64,000 bases of DNA, taken from positions 4,497,746-4,561,745 of the forward strand of contig CM018604.1 of NCBI GenBank assembly GCA_009192285.1, read 5' to 3'. A program made the translations under genes and the position numbers. Positions 47,378 through 58,778 of this stretch are shown here, piece after piece. The notes beneath the pieces were generated by a model. The model worked only from the letters and a program-made list of their open reading frames with translations. It was not told where the DNA came from and searched no databases. Within the stretch, counting starts at the first letter, position 1. Every line of letters starts with the position of its first letter. Source of the DNA: Morchella semilibera. Its lineage: Eukaryota > Ascomycota > Pezizomycetes > Pezizales > Morchellaceae.

Positions 47378-48951
47378 ATGCTCTCTTCAAAGATAATCAT
47401 GAGGATGCGGAATATGCCGCAATTGCAGGCCTTGGTCGGTGCGAGGGTAGCTTCACGACAGGTATGTTGGTGGTGGTAATGTTGTGGCTTTTATGCTGAG
47501 GCTATGGAAACTTATAGTTCTCCTCCGTGCGGATACCGCACCGGCCTCAATTGGTACCCACCGCCGCCGGGCGCACTTCACGCCTCACTGCCCTCCGTTT
47601 CAGCTCCACGCTCCCCACACCAACAACCACATTCCCCTCACCCACAAACACCCTACCGACGCCCACAGCCGTCGCAAACGCCGAGCACGCCGGCACAATC
47701 CCCCCTGCCTCCACCAATGCGCTCCCCGACTACATCCCCACGTCCGAGTCGCTGACGCCCAACCTCGCCAACCCGGAGCACATCGGGTACCTGCAGTCGC
47801 TCGGCCTCGAATATGGCTGGGGCCCCTCAACGTGTCTGCAGTACCTCCTCGAGCACGTCCATATCTGGTCCGACACGCCGTGGTGGGCGTCAATCATGCT
47901 CACGGTAGCTACGATCCGTATCGCCCAGTTCCCGTTCTACCTGCGCATGTCCGACACCACGGCGCGCATGAAGGAGCTGAACCCACAGGTTGTGGGCCTG
48001 ACCAAGAAGATGCGCGAGGCTCAGGCACGCGGCGACCAGATGGGCATGGTCATGGGAAGGCAGAAGGTCAGCGCCCTGTACCAGGCCGCCGGCGTCAACA
48101 GGCTGTGGATCGGGTTCCCGCTCACGCAGCTCCCCATCTTCTACGGCTTCTACAAGAACCTATACGGCATGGCAGAGCTCAAGGTTCCGGGGCTGGTTGA
48201 GGGCGGAAAGTTCTGGTTCCACGACCTGACGGTTTGCGACCCGTACCTCATCCTCCCGATTGTCTCGTCCATGTCTATGGGACTGCAGATCTACCTTGGT
48301 GGTGAGGCCGGGGCGTCGATGCAGACAAAGCGGATGAAGCAGGGGATGGTGCTCTTCCTCCCGCTGATCTCGTTCCTGTTTGTGAACAGCTGGCCGGCGG
48401 CGCTGACGCTGTACTTCTTCACCAACTCGATGTTTGGGTTGGCGCAGTCGATGATCCTGAGGAACGAGTGGGCGAGAGAGAAGCTCGGGCTGTATCCGCT
48501 CAACCCGAGTACACGAAACCCACTGTCCTCCGGCCCGAAGCAGGGGTTGAATGCGCTGAATATCGCGACCAGACCCGGAAAGGTCATTGATGTGGTGGGC
48601 ACTGTGGCGGCGCCCAAAGAGAAGAAGCAGATTGGGGCTAAGGGCGGGTTGTTGGATAGGATCACCGGTGGCAGCGTGAGGAAGGACGGCAAGAAGAAGA
48701 CTTTGGCCGACTATATCCTGGGCGAGAAGGTTAAGGGTGAGGAGGGTGGCATCGGGCAGATGATGAGTGATGTGAGTTAACTAATCCCCTCCTGCCCTAT
48801 CCGATTCTTTTAAGGGTACGGGAAAACTGACTAGAATAAACAGAACAGCGAAGCCAGCATGCATAAGAAGTATGAGGAGAGGAGGGAGAGGCAGATAAAG
48901 AAAGAGCTAGCCGCTCAAGAGGAGAAGAGAAAGAGGATCCTGAAGCTGTAA
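47378..48951 (+). CDS. OXA1: Mitochondrial inner-membrane insertase Oxa1
   Basis: Oxa1 is a YidC-family insertase that inserts mitochondrially encoded and some imported proteins into the inner membrane. Exons are 47378–47461, 47518–48771 and 48844–48951 (481 residues). The presequence (MLSSKIIMRMRNMPQLQALV…RQFSS) is split by intron 1. The core contains TPWWASIMLTVATIRIAQFP, an amphipathic loop with MRMSD-like and KKMREAQARG sequence, GFPLTQLPIFYGFYKNLYGM, and FLPLISFLFVNSWPAALTLY followed by FFTNSMFGL. This gives five membrane segments. The C-terminal matrix tail is basic and helical (ERRERQIKKELAAQEEKRKR). It is carried mainly on exon 3 and fits the ribosome-binding coiled coil. Without removing intron 2 (GTGAGT…AACAG) translation would stop at 48780 and lose this tail. 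Confidence 0.95.
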
Positions 48952-49489
48952 GTGCACAATGTAAAAAAGATGACGGTAACTGGTGGCTGTATAGATATAT
49001 AAGTAGGTGTTTTTTTAAAATAAAGCTCGACGCTGGCGACCTTTTCTGCTCAGTTGGTCTTAACATATAAGCTCACTCCTCCCCAAAAAGCTATTTGCGT
49101 CCTATCCTATTCAGAAAGCATTAATGTCCTCTTCGAAAGTACTTGTGATAAATCTGGTGTTCCAATTCCATCGTGTACCATATCAGTAGTAGCTCCTCAC
49201 ACCAAAGTTCCATGGCAAAGCAGCCCCCGGAACCATTGAGGTTGCTTAACCCACTAGGGGGTTGTTTTAGGGGACACGCCAAGTACATAACAATTAATGC
49301 CCTTAGGGTTTAATTGCCCCTTGACAGAACCGGGCACTGAAGTCTAGACCCCTAGGTATTAAACTCAAGGGCAGGGGGAAAATCACAAGTTATCACTCGG
49401 GTGCCTTGACCCACCCGAACCTGGAAGATCGATCGATCCCTCTGTAGGAGAGATGTTCGGGGGTTAACCAACTGTTGCGTGGGATCCAT

Positions 49490-49637
49490 ACTGTCTCGGA
49501 AATGGGGGTATAAATGTAACCGTGGGGCTACGGTATTCAGTCAAGGATACCGGTTTAAACTAGCATCGTAAGTAGAATACCCTATCGATACCACATCAAT
49601 AACGTATTCTTACAGAGTCACTAGCGTAATGACTGGC
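49490..49637 (+). repeat. Dispersed 150-bp repeat, copy 1
   Basis: It shares a core running from CTCGGAAATGGGGGTATAAA to CTAGCGTAATGACTGG with copies at 59092–59216 (inverted) and 63420–63565. Divergence is low to moderate. It is non-coding. Confidence 0.85.
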
Positions 49638-50390
49638 AATTTTTGCCCACTTTCGGTACTGTAGTTGTCTATTTTGAGGCGCCGGATTGCTATGAGGGGT
49701 AGTGGTGATGGGACGGGGCACTCAGTCCCCGAAGGACAAATTTGTGGCCTCTCTTGTAAAGACACATATGCTTAGTCATTGTCTCTTAGGTTACCGAGGG
49801 GGCCTGGCTTAGTCAGTATACATATAAATATTAACCGCCCACCAGATTACATGAGGCTCACACTTGCATACAATAAATACTACCAAGTCGAGCCCCTCAC
49901 ACACAATATCGTCCCTTGTCCCTCTTCAGGACAACGAGCTTCTAGAAATCGCTACCATGGCGTTCCCCGGGGTCTCATCCCCCTCTTTAATGTGCGATGC
50001 CTCATCACCATCGTCATACTCAGTTCCACAGAGGCTCGCTCTTAGATGCTAGGTACTGTGGGTACATATTTGTATTCTACCCCACACTAGTAACTTTCAT
50101 ATCCACTCGATTGCATAAGCTTGTTGGACTTGTAGTGGGGTAGCATCGCAAAACTAATAACATCATTGATAGATATTGTTTTGAGTCATCGGTTCCATAG
50201 TGAGCCCGGTTAGTTATTCCTATTTCACAAGGAGCGGCCTAAAGATCATGAACGCACTGGACTGCTGGTAAATATCATGCTTGATTGCGTGGATCGTGGA
50301 ACTGGTTAGATAGGAACCTAAGATGTGATCATGCGCCCAATAAAAGATGGTAGTGGCTTGTTAAATGCTCTCTTGGTGCTGCTGTGTATG

Positions 50391-50507
50391 GTGCGAGAAG
50401 TGATGGCGGGGAAGTCTGTCAACCAAAAAAACATCTAGCGAGATATGGGAGCTTTAGAACAGCTACTCAGTCTATGAATTAGGGTGTGGGAGCATCACTT
50501 CTCGCAC
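50391..50507. repeat. 15-bp inverted repeat, 87-bp spacer
   Basis: GTGCGAGAAGTGATG (50391–50405) is exactly mirrored at 50493–50507. It could be a small transposon relic or structured RNA. Confidence 0.6.
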
Positions 50508-51107
50508 TATATGCATAAGTGCATGAATATATTAACTCTCAGCCTTGTTAACCCAGGGCCCCAACCACGCACTAACTGCGCGTGTAAGTGCGTATTTTTT
50601 TTCTTTTCTTCTCATTGTTTACAATTGGCTGACTACCTTTTCAGATAAACTGATATCAAAAACGTTGACTTTGTGCAAGATGGGGGGGGGGGGGCGTCAT
50701 AGAAAGGTGGCATTAGTTGATTTGACATAATTATGCCCATGCGTATATGTGCATCTAGGTGCATCCTTTTCAAATCAAAACCTAAAACACATAAATATTT
50801 CGGCGGCTCTCCTTTCAGCTCAGCCCGGGGTTCCATTGAAGCCTGGTGTGTATATATCTTCAACAGGTTAGAGCTAATTTCGAGTCCCGATTGAATCTTG
50901 CTCTGATATCAAAGACACTAAAGTTCTCCGCAATTCGAATTTTCTGTGTTCTATCAACGATCTCGAACAATATATTGACAATCAACGGCGACCTTTAGCT
51001 ATACTGCACGGGCTCTAGTGCCACAGTTATAAAGCAAAGTATGTACCGGCGATACTCTTGGTACACTGGCAAGCTTAAAAACATTAACTTATTTAATAGA
51101 ACCAACT

Positions 51108-52748
51108 ATGGGCGCCATTTCCCTCCGACTCGCGTTTATAGTAAATCTGTTTATCCTGGCAAGCTTTGTCCGACCTGCGCCCGTAGAAACCAACCCACAA
51201 GTCACGAGCGTAGAAGTCGCCCACTCAGTACTCCGTGTTTGGTATGAGCCCTCCTGGAGCAATGGACCATCAACAAGAGGAACGCTGGAAATCTTTAATA
51301 CTTGCTTCCTAACACTACTTCTGTGTATTTGGACAACAATCCATGTCAACATTCGCCCCAGGCAGTGGAAATCTCAATACAACTTTGCCCATAGATCATA
51401 TGGTGGTAAACATCATGAAACCCCGGCCGAGAGCAAAGCCCAAGGCTGGCGTACAAATTTCCTTGCAGGTTACAAAAGGAAATTATGTTACAGCATCGTG
51501 ACCCTCCTCTTTCCAGAGGTGACCCTCTTCATCGCAGTTCACGAGATGAAGCTTGCGCGTATTCTGAAGGAAGAAATCCAGAAGTACCCACACTGGGACA
51601 TTACGCTTGCGTATTACGCTATCATGGGAGGCTTTGTGATTGTACCAACTGGCGAATACCTGGGACCGATGGAAAAGCAGACCAATGATTGTCTCACACT
51701 CACGCCATGGGGGCTTGTGCAGCTACTGATGAACGAGCCTTTCTATTATCCTTCGGAAGCGATCAAAGAGAGAAGCAGTCTCGTCCCCAGAATTCTTGTC
51801 TGTTTCCAAGCGTTATCGATGGTGGTCCAAATTATAGCTCGATACACAGCTAGGCTGCCAGTCACAGTACTTGAGCTCTACACAATTTTGCATGCAGCAT
51901 TCGCGATGGCAACATATTTGATTTGGCTCGAAAAGCCCTTCGATATCACCCAGCCAGTGTTCGTCCCGGTTAGCTCATCGACACTGGAAAAGCTAACCAC
52001 GCCCCAGTCTGAAAAGACCGCGGAACTTGGTGGGGGTAGCTACCGCCCGCTAGACACCAACTATTCACCGCTCTTTCTGCAAAGCTTCAGGTCGGGAGAG
52101 GATAAGCCGATAAGTCTGGTCAAACGAGCTAGTTTCGGGGCGTACTTACGGGATTCGCTGGGGTGGAAATATCTCGAAGGAATGAACCACATTCATTGTC
52201 TCTTTGCAACACCCTCTCTGTATATCGAGCTCTACGATGCGCTGAAGATGTTTAAGCTGGAGACGTTCGCGCTATGCCTTGCAAGCGTAACCTATGGCGG
52301 CCTACATCTCGTTACATGGAATTTTCATTTCCCGACTGTTCTGGAGAATAATCTGTGGAAGGCTGCTTCTATTCTCAGTGCCATCACGAGCCCGTTGTTT
52401 TTCTCCGGGTTATGTATCAGGCCCCTATGGACATGGGCAATTAGTACCTGGCGCCGTAGCCGGGATGAAAGGAAAATTTGGGATTCAACGGAAATTCTTG
52501 ATTCAGGGGAGGAAATTTCACCCTTGAATTCAAGAACAAATTCAGTAAAAAAGTATAAGGAGGAAACAGAACGGAAGGAAACAGAACCGAAGCGGATTCT
52601 ATTTTTCATTTGTTTTTTCTTAGTCTTGTTTCCTTTTATCCTAGCAAGACTTTATCTTCTTGTTGAGTCGTTTGTTTCTTTGCGACGTTTACCTATCGGT
52701 TCATACCAGCGAGTCCGCTGGGTAGCTCTGATTCCAAGTGTTGGCTAG
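51108..52748 (+). CDS. Fungal polytopic membrane protein, uncharacterised family
   Basis: This is an intronless 546-codon gene. A signal-like N-terminus (SLRLAFIVNLFILASFVRP) leads to helices at TLEIFNTCFLTLLLCIWTTI, IVTLLFPEVTLFIAV, YYAIMGGFVIVPTGEYL, MVVQIIARY, TILHAAFAMATYLIWLEKPF, LCLASVTYGGLHLV, ILSAITSPLFFSGL and IRILFFICFFLVLFPFILA-like sequence. It closes with LRRLPIGSYQRVRWVALIPS. The motifs FNTCFLTLLLCIWTTIH, YLIWLEKPFD and the C-terminal signature recur in a large uncharacterised Pezizomycotina and Basidiomycota membrane family. These genes are often multi-copy and variably expressed. No enzymatic motif is evident and function is unknown. It lies 298 bp before RTT109 on the same strand, with a repeat-bearing spacer upstream. 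Confidence 0.82.
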   Translation: MGAISLRLAFIVNLFILASFVRPAPVETNPQVTSVEVAHSVLRVWYEPSWSNGPSTRGTLEIFNTCFLTLLLCIWTTIHVNIRPRQWKSQYNFAHRSYGGKHHETPAESKAQGWRTNFLAGYKRKLCYSIVTLLFPEVTLFIAVHEMKLARILKEEIQKYPHWDITLAYYAIMGGFVIVPTGEYLGPMEKQTNDCLTLTPWGLVQLLMNEPFYYPSEAIKERSSLVPRILVCFQALSMVVQIIARYTARLPVTVLELYTILHAAFAMATYLIWLEKPFDITQPVFVPVSSSTLEKLTTPQSEKTAELGGGSYRPLDTNYSPLFLQSFRSGEDKPISLVKRASFGAYLRDSLGWKYLEGMNHIHCLFATPSLYIELYDALKMFKLETFALCLASVTYGGLHLVTWNFHFPTVLENNLWKAASILSAITSPLFFSGLCIRPLWTWAISTWRRSRDERKIWDSTEILDSGEEISPLNSRTNSVKKYKEETERKETEPKRILFFICFFLVLFPFILARLYLLVESFVSLRRLPIGSYQRVRWVALIPSVG

Positions 52749-53046
52749 GTTTTTGGGTTTCATGATCATACATCTGATAATATTTCAATTATTTGTGTCT
52801 AAATGGAGTAAATATTGAAGGAAAGAGATTACAGCGTTGCTGGGATCATGAAGGGTCACTCAGTGTCCTGAATCATAAGCGATCACGCAGTGTTGCAGGC
52901 GTGGTGGGTGATAAGCGCGATAATGCATTAGCCAATTAAGCGCGTTGTTAACGCGTCCACCCCGTGTCCTTGTTTACCCCCCCCTCTTTACCCAAACCTT
53001 CGGCCTTGTTTTTCAACCTCATTTCGATTTCCATTCATCGTCGACG

Positions 53047-55023
53047 ATGGCCTCATTAGACTCCTCTTCATCGATAGCTTCGCTAATAGCATCTCTACTT
53101 CCAGCTTCGATTTCCCTGACGCTACACCATCTCTCAACACCCCCCACAAAGACATCATCCCTCTTTTCACCACCTCCGGGTCAGAAAGCCCCCACTACTA
53201 CACTCGAGACCCACTTCCTGTCTATTTCACACGATGGTATCCTTGTATTCGCAATTGAGGTGCTGATATACACCATTGCAAAAACGAGTAGTAGGACATT
53301 CTTTGTGAGCAAGGCCGATAGTAGCGGGTACCTCTCCCCCGAGCTAGCATCCTTCACGACCGCTACTGGAGAGCGCAAATCGACACTACGCACCATAGCG
53401 GCAGCATTTATCGGACATCTTTTCAGGTCATTCCGAGAAGCCGACCCGGCAATCACAGCGACCATCTCCCTATTCGCGCGTTCCCAAACACAGTACCTTT
53501 TCCCGAACTCGGCTGCGAATGAGAAGAAGCATGTTCTCACAGACAGAGGGCTGATCGCCTGGTGGTGCAAAGTTCTCGATCCTATCCTACAGGAACACGC
53601 CTCTCCCGGTGCAGGGGGTGCAAAAGGTTATCTCATCGTCCCTGGCTTTGACCGTCTTGAAGTTCGTCCGTTGCTACCACCTGTACTTTCAGCGGGGCAG
53701 GAGCAGTGGGTAAATGGCCACCCATACAAGCTCGATGCAGAGGCAGATGTTACAGTACGCGAGGTGATCCCGCACTTTCCGGACGACCCGAAAGCTCGGT
53801 TTTTAGATGAGCTCGGGAGCGATGAAGTGAGAGATAAAGCAAAAAGAGGCCAGGGCTGGAAGAATGTCCGCACGATTGAGCAGTTCTGGGAACTGATGAG
53901 CTTCCGGCAGGAGTGCAGTCTAGGGAGGTGTGTAGGCTTCTTGTGGATTGTTTTGGATGGAGAAGGGAAAGCAAGAGGTGAAAGAAGGATTAAGCCACTC
54001 AGAAAGGCATCCTCTTCCTCTTCCTCTTCATCGAAGCCGACACCAAAGCCCGAAGGAGCTGAATTGCAGCCTAACGCAATAGCTGAAGAGACTTTGAAGG
54101 AACCTAAAAAGAATATCACCCCCCCACTTGATATCTCGGGGGCACTAAAACCAGAGTTACAACCCATTATCACTACTGTCGGTATTGATCCAGTAACGAC
54201 CCCTGAATTTACCTCACCAGGGCCCTTAACACCTGCGTTCTTCTCCCCAACTCTTTCCCCCACGTCCCCCACATCACCCCGTAAATCCAACAAACGGCCA
54301 TCTACTTCAAGTGCCGTCCCCCTGTCCCCAACCAAGAAGCTTCGTACTACGAATCCAACTGCTCAGCCTACTATCAGTACCACCGCACCAGTCAAGCCAC
54401 TGGTTCTTTTGGACGAGAAACAATACACTCGTGTCATCGACAGTCTTTTAAACCATGCCGACTTTGGTGATAAAGAGAACGCCCGTAGATCTAGTGTCAA
54501 ATGGCTCGAAGGTGCTGCAATAGCTGCTGGCAAGGAGGGTGCTGAGAAGGAGGCATGGGGTATTGACTTGAAGGGTCTTCTTGTCCAAGGCTCAAATGGG
54601 CATACATCAACCATACCAGCAAATACCGTAAATGTGCTCAGTGTACGGAAGAAGCCAAAGCCTACTGAAGCTGTGGTTAACACGCTTCCTACATCTCTTA
54701 TTCGCAAGAAGTCCGTAGGGATAGTACCTACCACCGAAGTTGCAAAAGCAATGGTTGAAGCAGAGAAAGAGGTGGATAAACAAGGTAGATCTGTCAACGT
54801 ACTAGGTGCAGGATTGATTCGTAAGAAAGCGAAGCCTGTTGGGGCGGAGGAAGCTAAAACCGAAGGAAACCCAATGGTAGTGGGTGAAATGGAGAAGTTG
54901 AGGAAGACCCAGGCGGTTGAGGCGGAAGTTGGTGAGGCCGGAAGAAAAGTGAATATACTTGGAAAAGACCTGATGAGGAAGAAGAATAAGACTGTGGAAG
55001 AAAATGGGGTGAAAAAAGCCTGA
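53047..55023 (+). CDS. RTT109: Histone H3-K56 acetyltransferase Rtt109
   Basis: Rtt109 is a fungal KAT11-family enzyme that acetylates newly made histone H3 (K56, K9, K27) with Asf1 or Vps75 during replication and repair. I start at the ATG at 53047 (GACGATGG); no upstream in-frame ATG was seen. The 658-residue product has no introns. Catalytic-domain landmarks are FFVSKADSSGY (Asp91), RGLIAWWCKVLDP (Trp172/173), VIPHFPDDPKARFLDEL (Asp246/247) and FWELMSFRQECSLGRCVGFL. The domain ends near 310. A poly-Ser and Pro-rich linker follows, with a KRPSTSSAVPLSPTKKLR nuclear signal. The C-terminal 130 residues hold four degenerate repeats of the type VNVLGAGLIRKK. The yeast protein is about 436 residues, so this tail is long. 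In yeast the basic C-terminus contacts Asf1/Vps75 and H3. Confidence 0.9.
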   Translation: MASLDSSSSIASLIASLLPASISLTLHHLSTPPTKTSSLFSPPPGQKAPTTTLETHFLSISHDGILVFAIEVLIYTIAKTSSRTFFVSKADSSGYLSPELASFTTATGERKSTLRTIAAAFIGHLFRSFREADPAITATISLFARSQTQYLFPNSAANEKKHVLTDRGLIAWWCKVLDPILQEHASPGAGGAKGYLIVPGFDRLEVRPLLPPVLSAGQEQWVNGHPYKLDAEADVTVREVIPHFPDDPKARFLDELGSDEVRDKAKRGQGWKNVRTIEQFWELMSFRQECSLGRCVGFLWIVLDGEGKARGERRIKPLRKASSSSSSSSKPTPKPEGAELQPNAIAEETLKEPKKNITPPLDISGALKPELQPIITTVGIDPVTTPEFTSPGPLTPAFFSPTLSPTSPTSPRKSNKRPSTSSAVPLSPTKKLRTTNPTAQPTISTTAPVKPLVLLDEKQYTRVIDSLLNHADFGDKENARRSSVKWLEGAAIAAGKEGAEKEAWGIDLKGLLVQGSNGHTSTIPANTVNVLSVRKKPKPTEAVVNTLPTSLIRKKSVGIVPTTEVAKAMVEAEKEVDKQGRSVNVLGAGLIRKKAKPVGAEEAKTEGNPMVVGEMEKLRKTQAVEAEVGEAGRKVNILGKDLMRKKNKTVEENGVKKA

Positions 55024-56900
55024 GCGACATAATTTATTTTTTAGCTGATTTTAGTAACTGTTGGTGGGAGTTTCGGAAGGAAAAAAGAAACAAAAAAAAT
55101 TGGGATTTGGGATATACTTACTTACCGTTTCATCTTTAAGAAATTTAAATTCACGTTTACAAATTGCGAGGATGTATTACAATGGCTTATAAAACTAAGT
55201 ACATGTAGGTTCAACTACATGTAATTCTCACAAAGTTCTCCAAACTCTAAATTGATGACCGCTATAGGCTATTCGATTGACCTAAAAGTTAATTCCTTCC
55301 AATTAGGTGACGTTCCGGGAACCCTGATACGGGTGCAAAAATTGACTGAGCTAAGCCCCACCGTATACTAATGTCCGAGCAGCCTCTAGCCACTGCGCGT
55401 GGCTCATCTTCTGCAATATAGGGCGATAGAAAGACATAGAGATTTTGAGACTACCAAAGAGTAGAACCTAGCGGATTCTGTCCCTTCACCGTTTCCCGTC
55501 TACTGGTGATATCGATGCCTTTCTCAAGGCGCGATCATGAGGGTTTCGGACAGTAAGAGGTGCCAAATAATTTGCGCTCTTGCATGACGTGCACCATCCC
55601 TGTCGGAGCTGCGGGAGGGGTCACTAGTGGTATATGAATTTCTCGTGGTTGCTAGGTCAATGTTCGCTTAACCGGGAAAAGAGAATACCATAGAATGCCG
55701 AGTGAGAGTTTGTGATTCAAGACACTAGATGATCCCTCATGATCCGGAAGACGATCCAACCTATTACGATTCTAGATGTCGATTACTGGTCTTTAGAAAA
55801 TCACTACATATAATGCTAGGCTATTACATATATGTATGTGAAGCCTGCGTGTGTGAGAGACGCTAGCCCGTCAATGATCTGTGTAGCTGGTATTATTACC
55901 ATAATGGTCGGTGCATAAAATTATGTTTCACACGACAACCTCTATTCATTCTCATGTTCTGCGGGGTTCCGCCGCCACTAGCACCTTTTATTAAACCTCC
56001 CCGTAAATGGCGATGCCCCTCACCTAAACCTGTGCCATTCAATTCCATGGCACGGACAAATGTGATTGTGGCTAATTGCTTTAATCGAATAATGTTTCAA
56101 ATGAAAGGAAAGAGACTGACAAGACGGGTCAGGAGGGGCAAGAAAGAAAAACAGAGAGTAGCCTGTGTAATAAGCCCTGCCCTGGTGGGAGTGTTTGCAA
56201 CACAGGGTATTCATCAGCACTGCTACCACCCTAGGATTGAATGATCCGTCAGCCTTTTGCCCACATAGTCAACCAGAGCACTACTGAGTACCCTAAGGCA
56301 CTGACATACGTACTACGGATATCTGCCTTCCGGGCATTGGGGCAGACGATTACCCGCCCATTAGTATTAAAAGGTATAAATACACCGCTGATTCGAACCA
56401 TCTTTCACATTCCTATCCTCCCCATCGATGCCTTCATTTTCTTTCTTCATCCTCTTTTTACTCAAAAGACCTCAAAGGAGTAATAAAGGCCTTCGAATCA
56501 TTGTTGATTTACTTGTGTTCTACTTTCAAGCGTATAGGAGATTTTCCTAGACCCTCTGACCTCTCTTCCACCGAAGCACACACCTAAATCTCTCACGTGC
56601 ATACAAATTTCTTCAATCTTACAACTCCTCCTGCCTTCATTTTCATTCTCGCATCATTCACATCGCACACATCTCAATCCTCAGCATCAATTACAATCTC
56701 AACAACAGCCTTTAAAGCTAAACCTCAACCTCTCACCCCCCCCCAAAAAAAAAAAAAAAAAAAAAGACCCCGTTATCTCACCCGCCCTCACCCCTTAAAA
56801 GAAAACTTGTTTTCTCCTACAAGGTCCGTTTTCTACCAAACCTCCATCCATAATCTGACCTCTCATCTCATTGAATAATCATCAGAAGACAGATATCATC
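55024..56900. other. Intergenic, 1.9 kb
   Basis: No supported gene. TACATGTA occurs twice close together (55201 and 55217). The last 300 bp are CT-rich with an A17-like tract (about 56748–56764) and probably form the leader of the next gene. Confidence 0.5.
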
Positions 56901-57611
56901 ATGCCTCAAGCAGCCGCACATCTAACAACTCCTTCCACACCAGTCCCAGACGCACAAGCTATGCCGCAACTCACTATGGAGGGGTGGTCCGAGAACGTGG
57001 AGAGGCTTATCGAGAAAAGAAGCCCCAAGGACAATCTCGTCACCAGATTTACTGCGTACGTCATTAGACGCAAAGCCCCTCCGAGCCTCCGTAGTAAGAT
57101 TCGTGTTGAGGTTTACATGAACAAAGTCAAGGCCAACCCCGAAAACAGACTCCGCCTTCTTATCCAGCTGGTCGAAGGTACCACAATGGAGGCCGAGAAC
57201 CTCGTCCCGCTACTCGAACCCTTGGAAACTCTGATAAAAAGACGTCGAGTATTTGGCTTCTTAACGACAACAAGTCAGGCGCAGATGAATCGGATTGTTA
57301 GTGCAGGTGATGCCTTAATTGACTCAATTGTTGAAGTCAAGAAGAAAGCACTCGAAGAAGTAAACAACGGCCTAGTCAAGGTCAGCGATGCTCAGTCTAC
57401 TTGGCTAATGTTTCTCTGGAAAGACGTCGAATCCAAGGTAGAACAATACCTTGGAAAAAAGGAATTACTTGTCAAGGCCTGTCAGGGAGGACCAACTCAT
57501 GCAATACCATGGGAGGGCATTCTCTCGCTTGTTGGCGCGCTCACGGCCGTACTTGTGATCGTATACTTTATGGTCTCGGTTGATCCCGAGGCTATGGCAA
57601 ATTCCTACTAG
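56901..57611 (+). CDS. Hypothetical tail-anchored membrane protein
   Basis: This intronless gene encodes 236 residues from the ATG at 56901 (ATCATCATGCC); an earlier in-frame TTG is not used. I do not recognise a family. A disordered Pro/Thr N-terminus is followed by a mostly helical, charged region: MEGWSENVERLIEKR, RIRVEVYMNKVKANPENR-like sequence, NLVPLLEPLETLIKRRRVFG, and SIVEVKKKALEEVNNGLVKV. The C-terminus has one hydrophobic helix (ILSLVGALTAVLVIVYFMVS) and then ten polar residues. That is the layout of a tail-anchored protein with a cytosolic domain facing ER or mitochondria. The helical region could form a coiled-coil bundle. Good coding pattern and a CT-rich leader support a real gene. 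Confidence 0.65.
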   Translation: MPQAAAHLTTPSTPVPDAQAMPQLTMEGWSENVERLIEKRSPKDNLVTRFTAYVIRRKAPPSLRSKIRVEVYMNKVKANPENRLRLLIQLVEGTTMEAENLVPLLEPLETLIKRRRVFGFLTTTSQAQMNRIVSAGDALIDSIVEVKKKALEEVNNGLVKVSDAQSTWLMFLWKDVESKVEQYLGKKELLVKACQGGPTHAIPWEGILSLVGALTAVLVIVYFMVSVDPEAMANSY

Positions 57612-58778
57612 ATCAATTGAGTTTTATGCGGGGTGGCTAGACGATATGTCGTTTGGGATCTTTTTCTTGGGACCATCTAGCTTTGGTATTCTTTTCGTTG
57701 ACCGTGTTATTGGTCTACCTCACTTTCTTTCAAAGTTTCATTTAGTACTGCTTTCCATATAGCCCTTTCTTTCCCCTGTCTTTTACACATGTTCGTGTTT
57801 GATTGATACAACCCTATATATGCAGGCACAAGAAGCATCTCACCAGTCATATCAGGTTCATGCGTAAACTCATTCATGTACTGTTTTCCCCTTATAAACA
57901 TTTCCCTCATTTCCTTACTATATATAACCAGACATAGTCAGACACCTCATGTACCTACAACCCCAGATCATGTAATTTCCTTTTTTCGTGAACGTAACCA
58001 AGACTCAGAAACCTCATGTACCTACAAACCCAGATCATGTAATCGCTTTCTTTTGTCATGAACCAAGAGTCAGGAATACCTACACTTTATGCACATACAC
58101 ACTCATATCATGTAATTTCCTTCATTCTCGTCGTGTCAAGCACGAAGGGCAAGCTTTAAACCACTTGTATCTGCTACTCTATGTCTGTGGTAGAGGCTTT
58201 CCTATTGTCAAAATGAATGTCTCATATAAAATCTTTTCAGTTCTAGCTAGGTATAATGGGAGGAATGGTGGGGCTTTGTTTTGAGGCGGGCTTTCCCTGC
58301 ACCATGGGTTCTGGAGGCATAAGATCCTTCTACAGCGTATTTAGTACATAAATACAAACTTGTTGCCCCTAGACATCTAGACCCTAGGCCCAATATGGAG
58401 AACATTTGAGATGCATACACTAGGGATAAGTAAAGATAACCTACTCTCTGGTACAATCATGATGTTTCCATCAGGGCCATCTCATGATCAGAATCATATT
58501 ACACCCGCCTCACAAGCCACTCCCCGCCTCTTAATTTGAAGCTAGGTCAACGGTTACAGCTTCACGCTTGTATCCACCCCCATCCCCCCATCGCGGAATA
58601 CATGCTCATATCAACACTACATCATTTACAAATTATTCCGGTAGAGTAGGGCCCTCCCCTCAGCCCCGCCCCCGCGCTGCCCCACGAACACAACACCAGA
58701 TCACCCCGTCGCTAAACGTTGCGGGTACGTACGGGATTACTGCATGGAGAGCCGCATTGGATTGGGTGCTGCCAATAA
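57612..58778. other. Intergenic, 1.2 kb
   Basis: No gene was supported. At 57945–58115 three imperfect units of about 62 bp share ACCTCATGTACCTACAA…CCAGATCATGTAAT, a tandem repeat decaying downstream. Confidence 0.5.
57945..58115. repeat. Imperfect tandem repeat, about 62 bp × 3
   Basis: CCTCATGTACCTACAA and CCAGATCATGTAAT recur at regular spacing, with a more diverged third unit containing ATATCATGTAATTTCCTT. Confidence 0.65.

Larger units (their letters stand above)
48952..51107. other. Intergenic, 2.2 kb, with repeats
   Basis: No gene was supported. It contains one copy of the 150-bp dispersed repeat and a 15-bp inverted repeat, listed separately, and a G tract at about 50681–50693. Confidence 0.5.

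Noticed and set aside
53628-54335. 235-codon minus-strand frame under RTT109
   Set aside because: Shadow frame; the plus strand encodes recognisable Rtt109 motifs.
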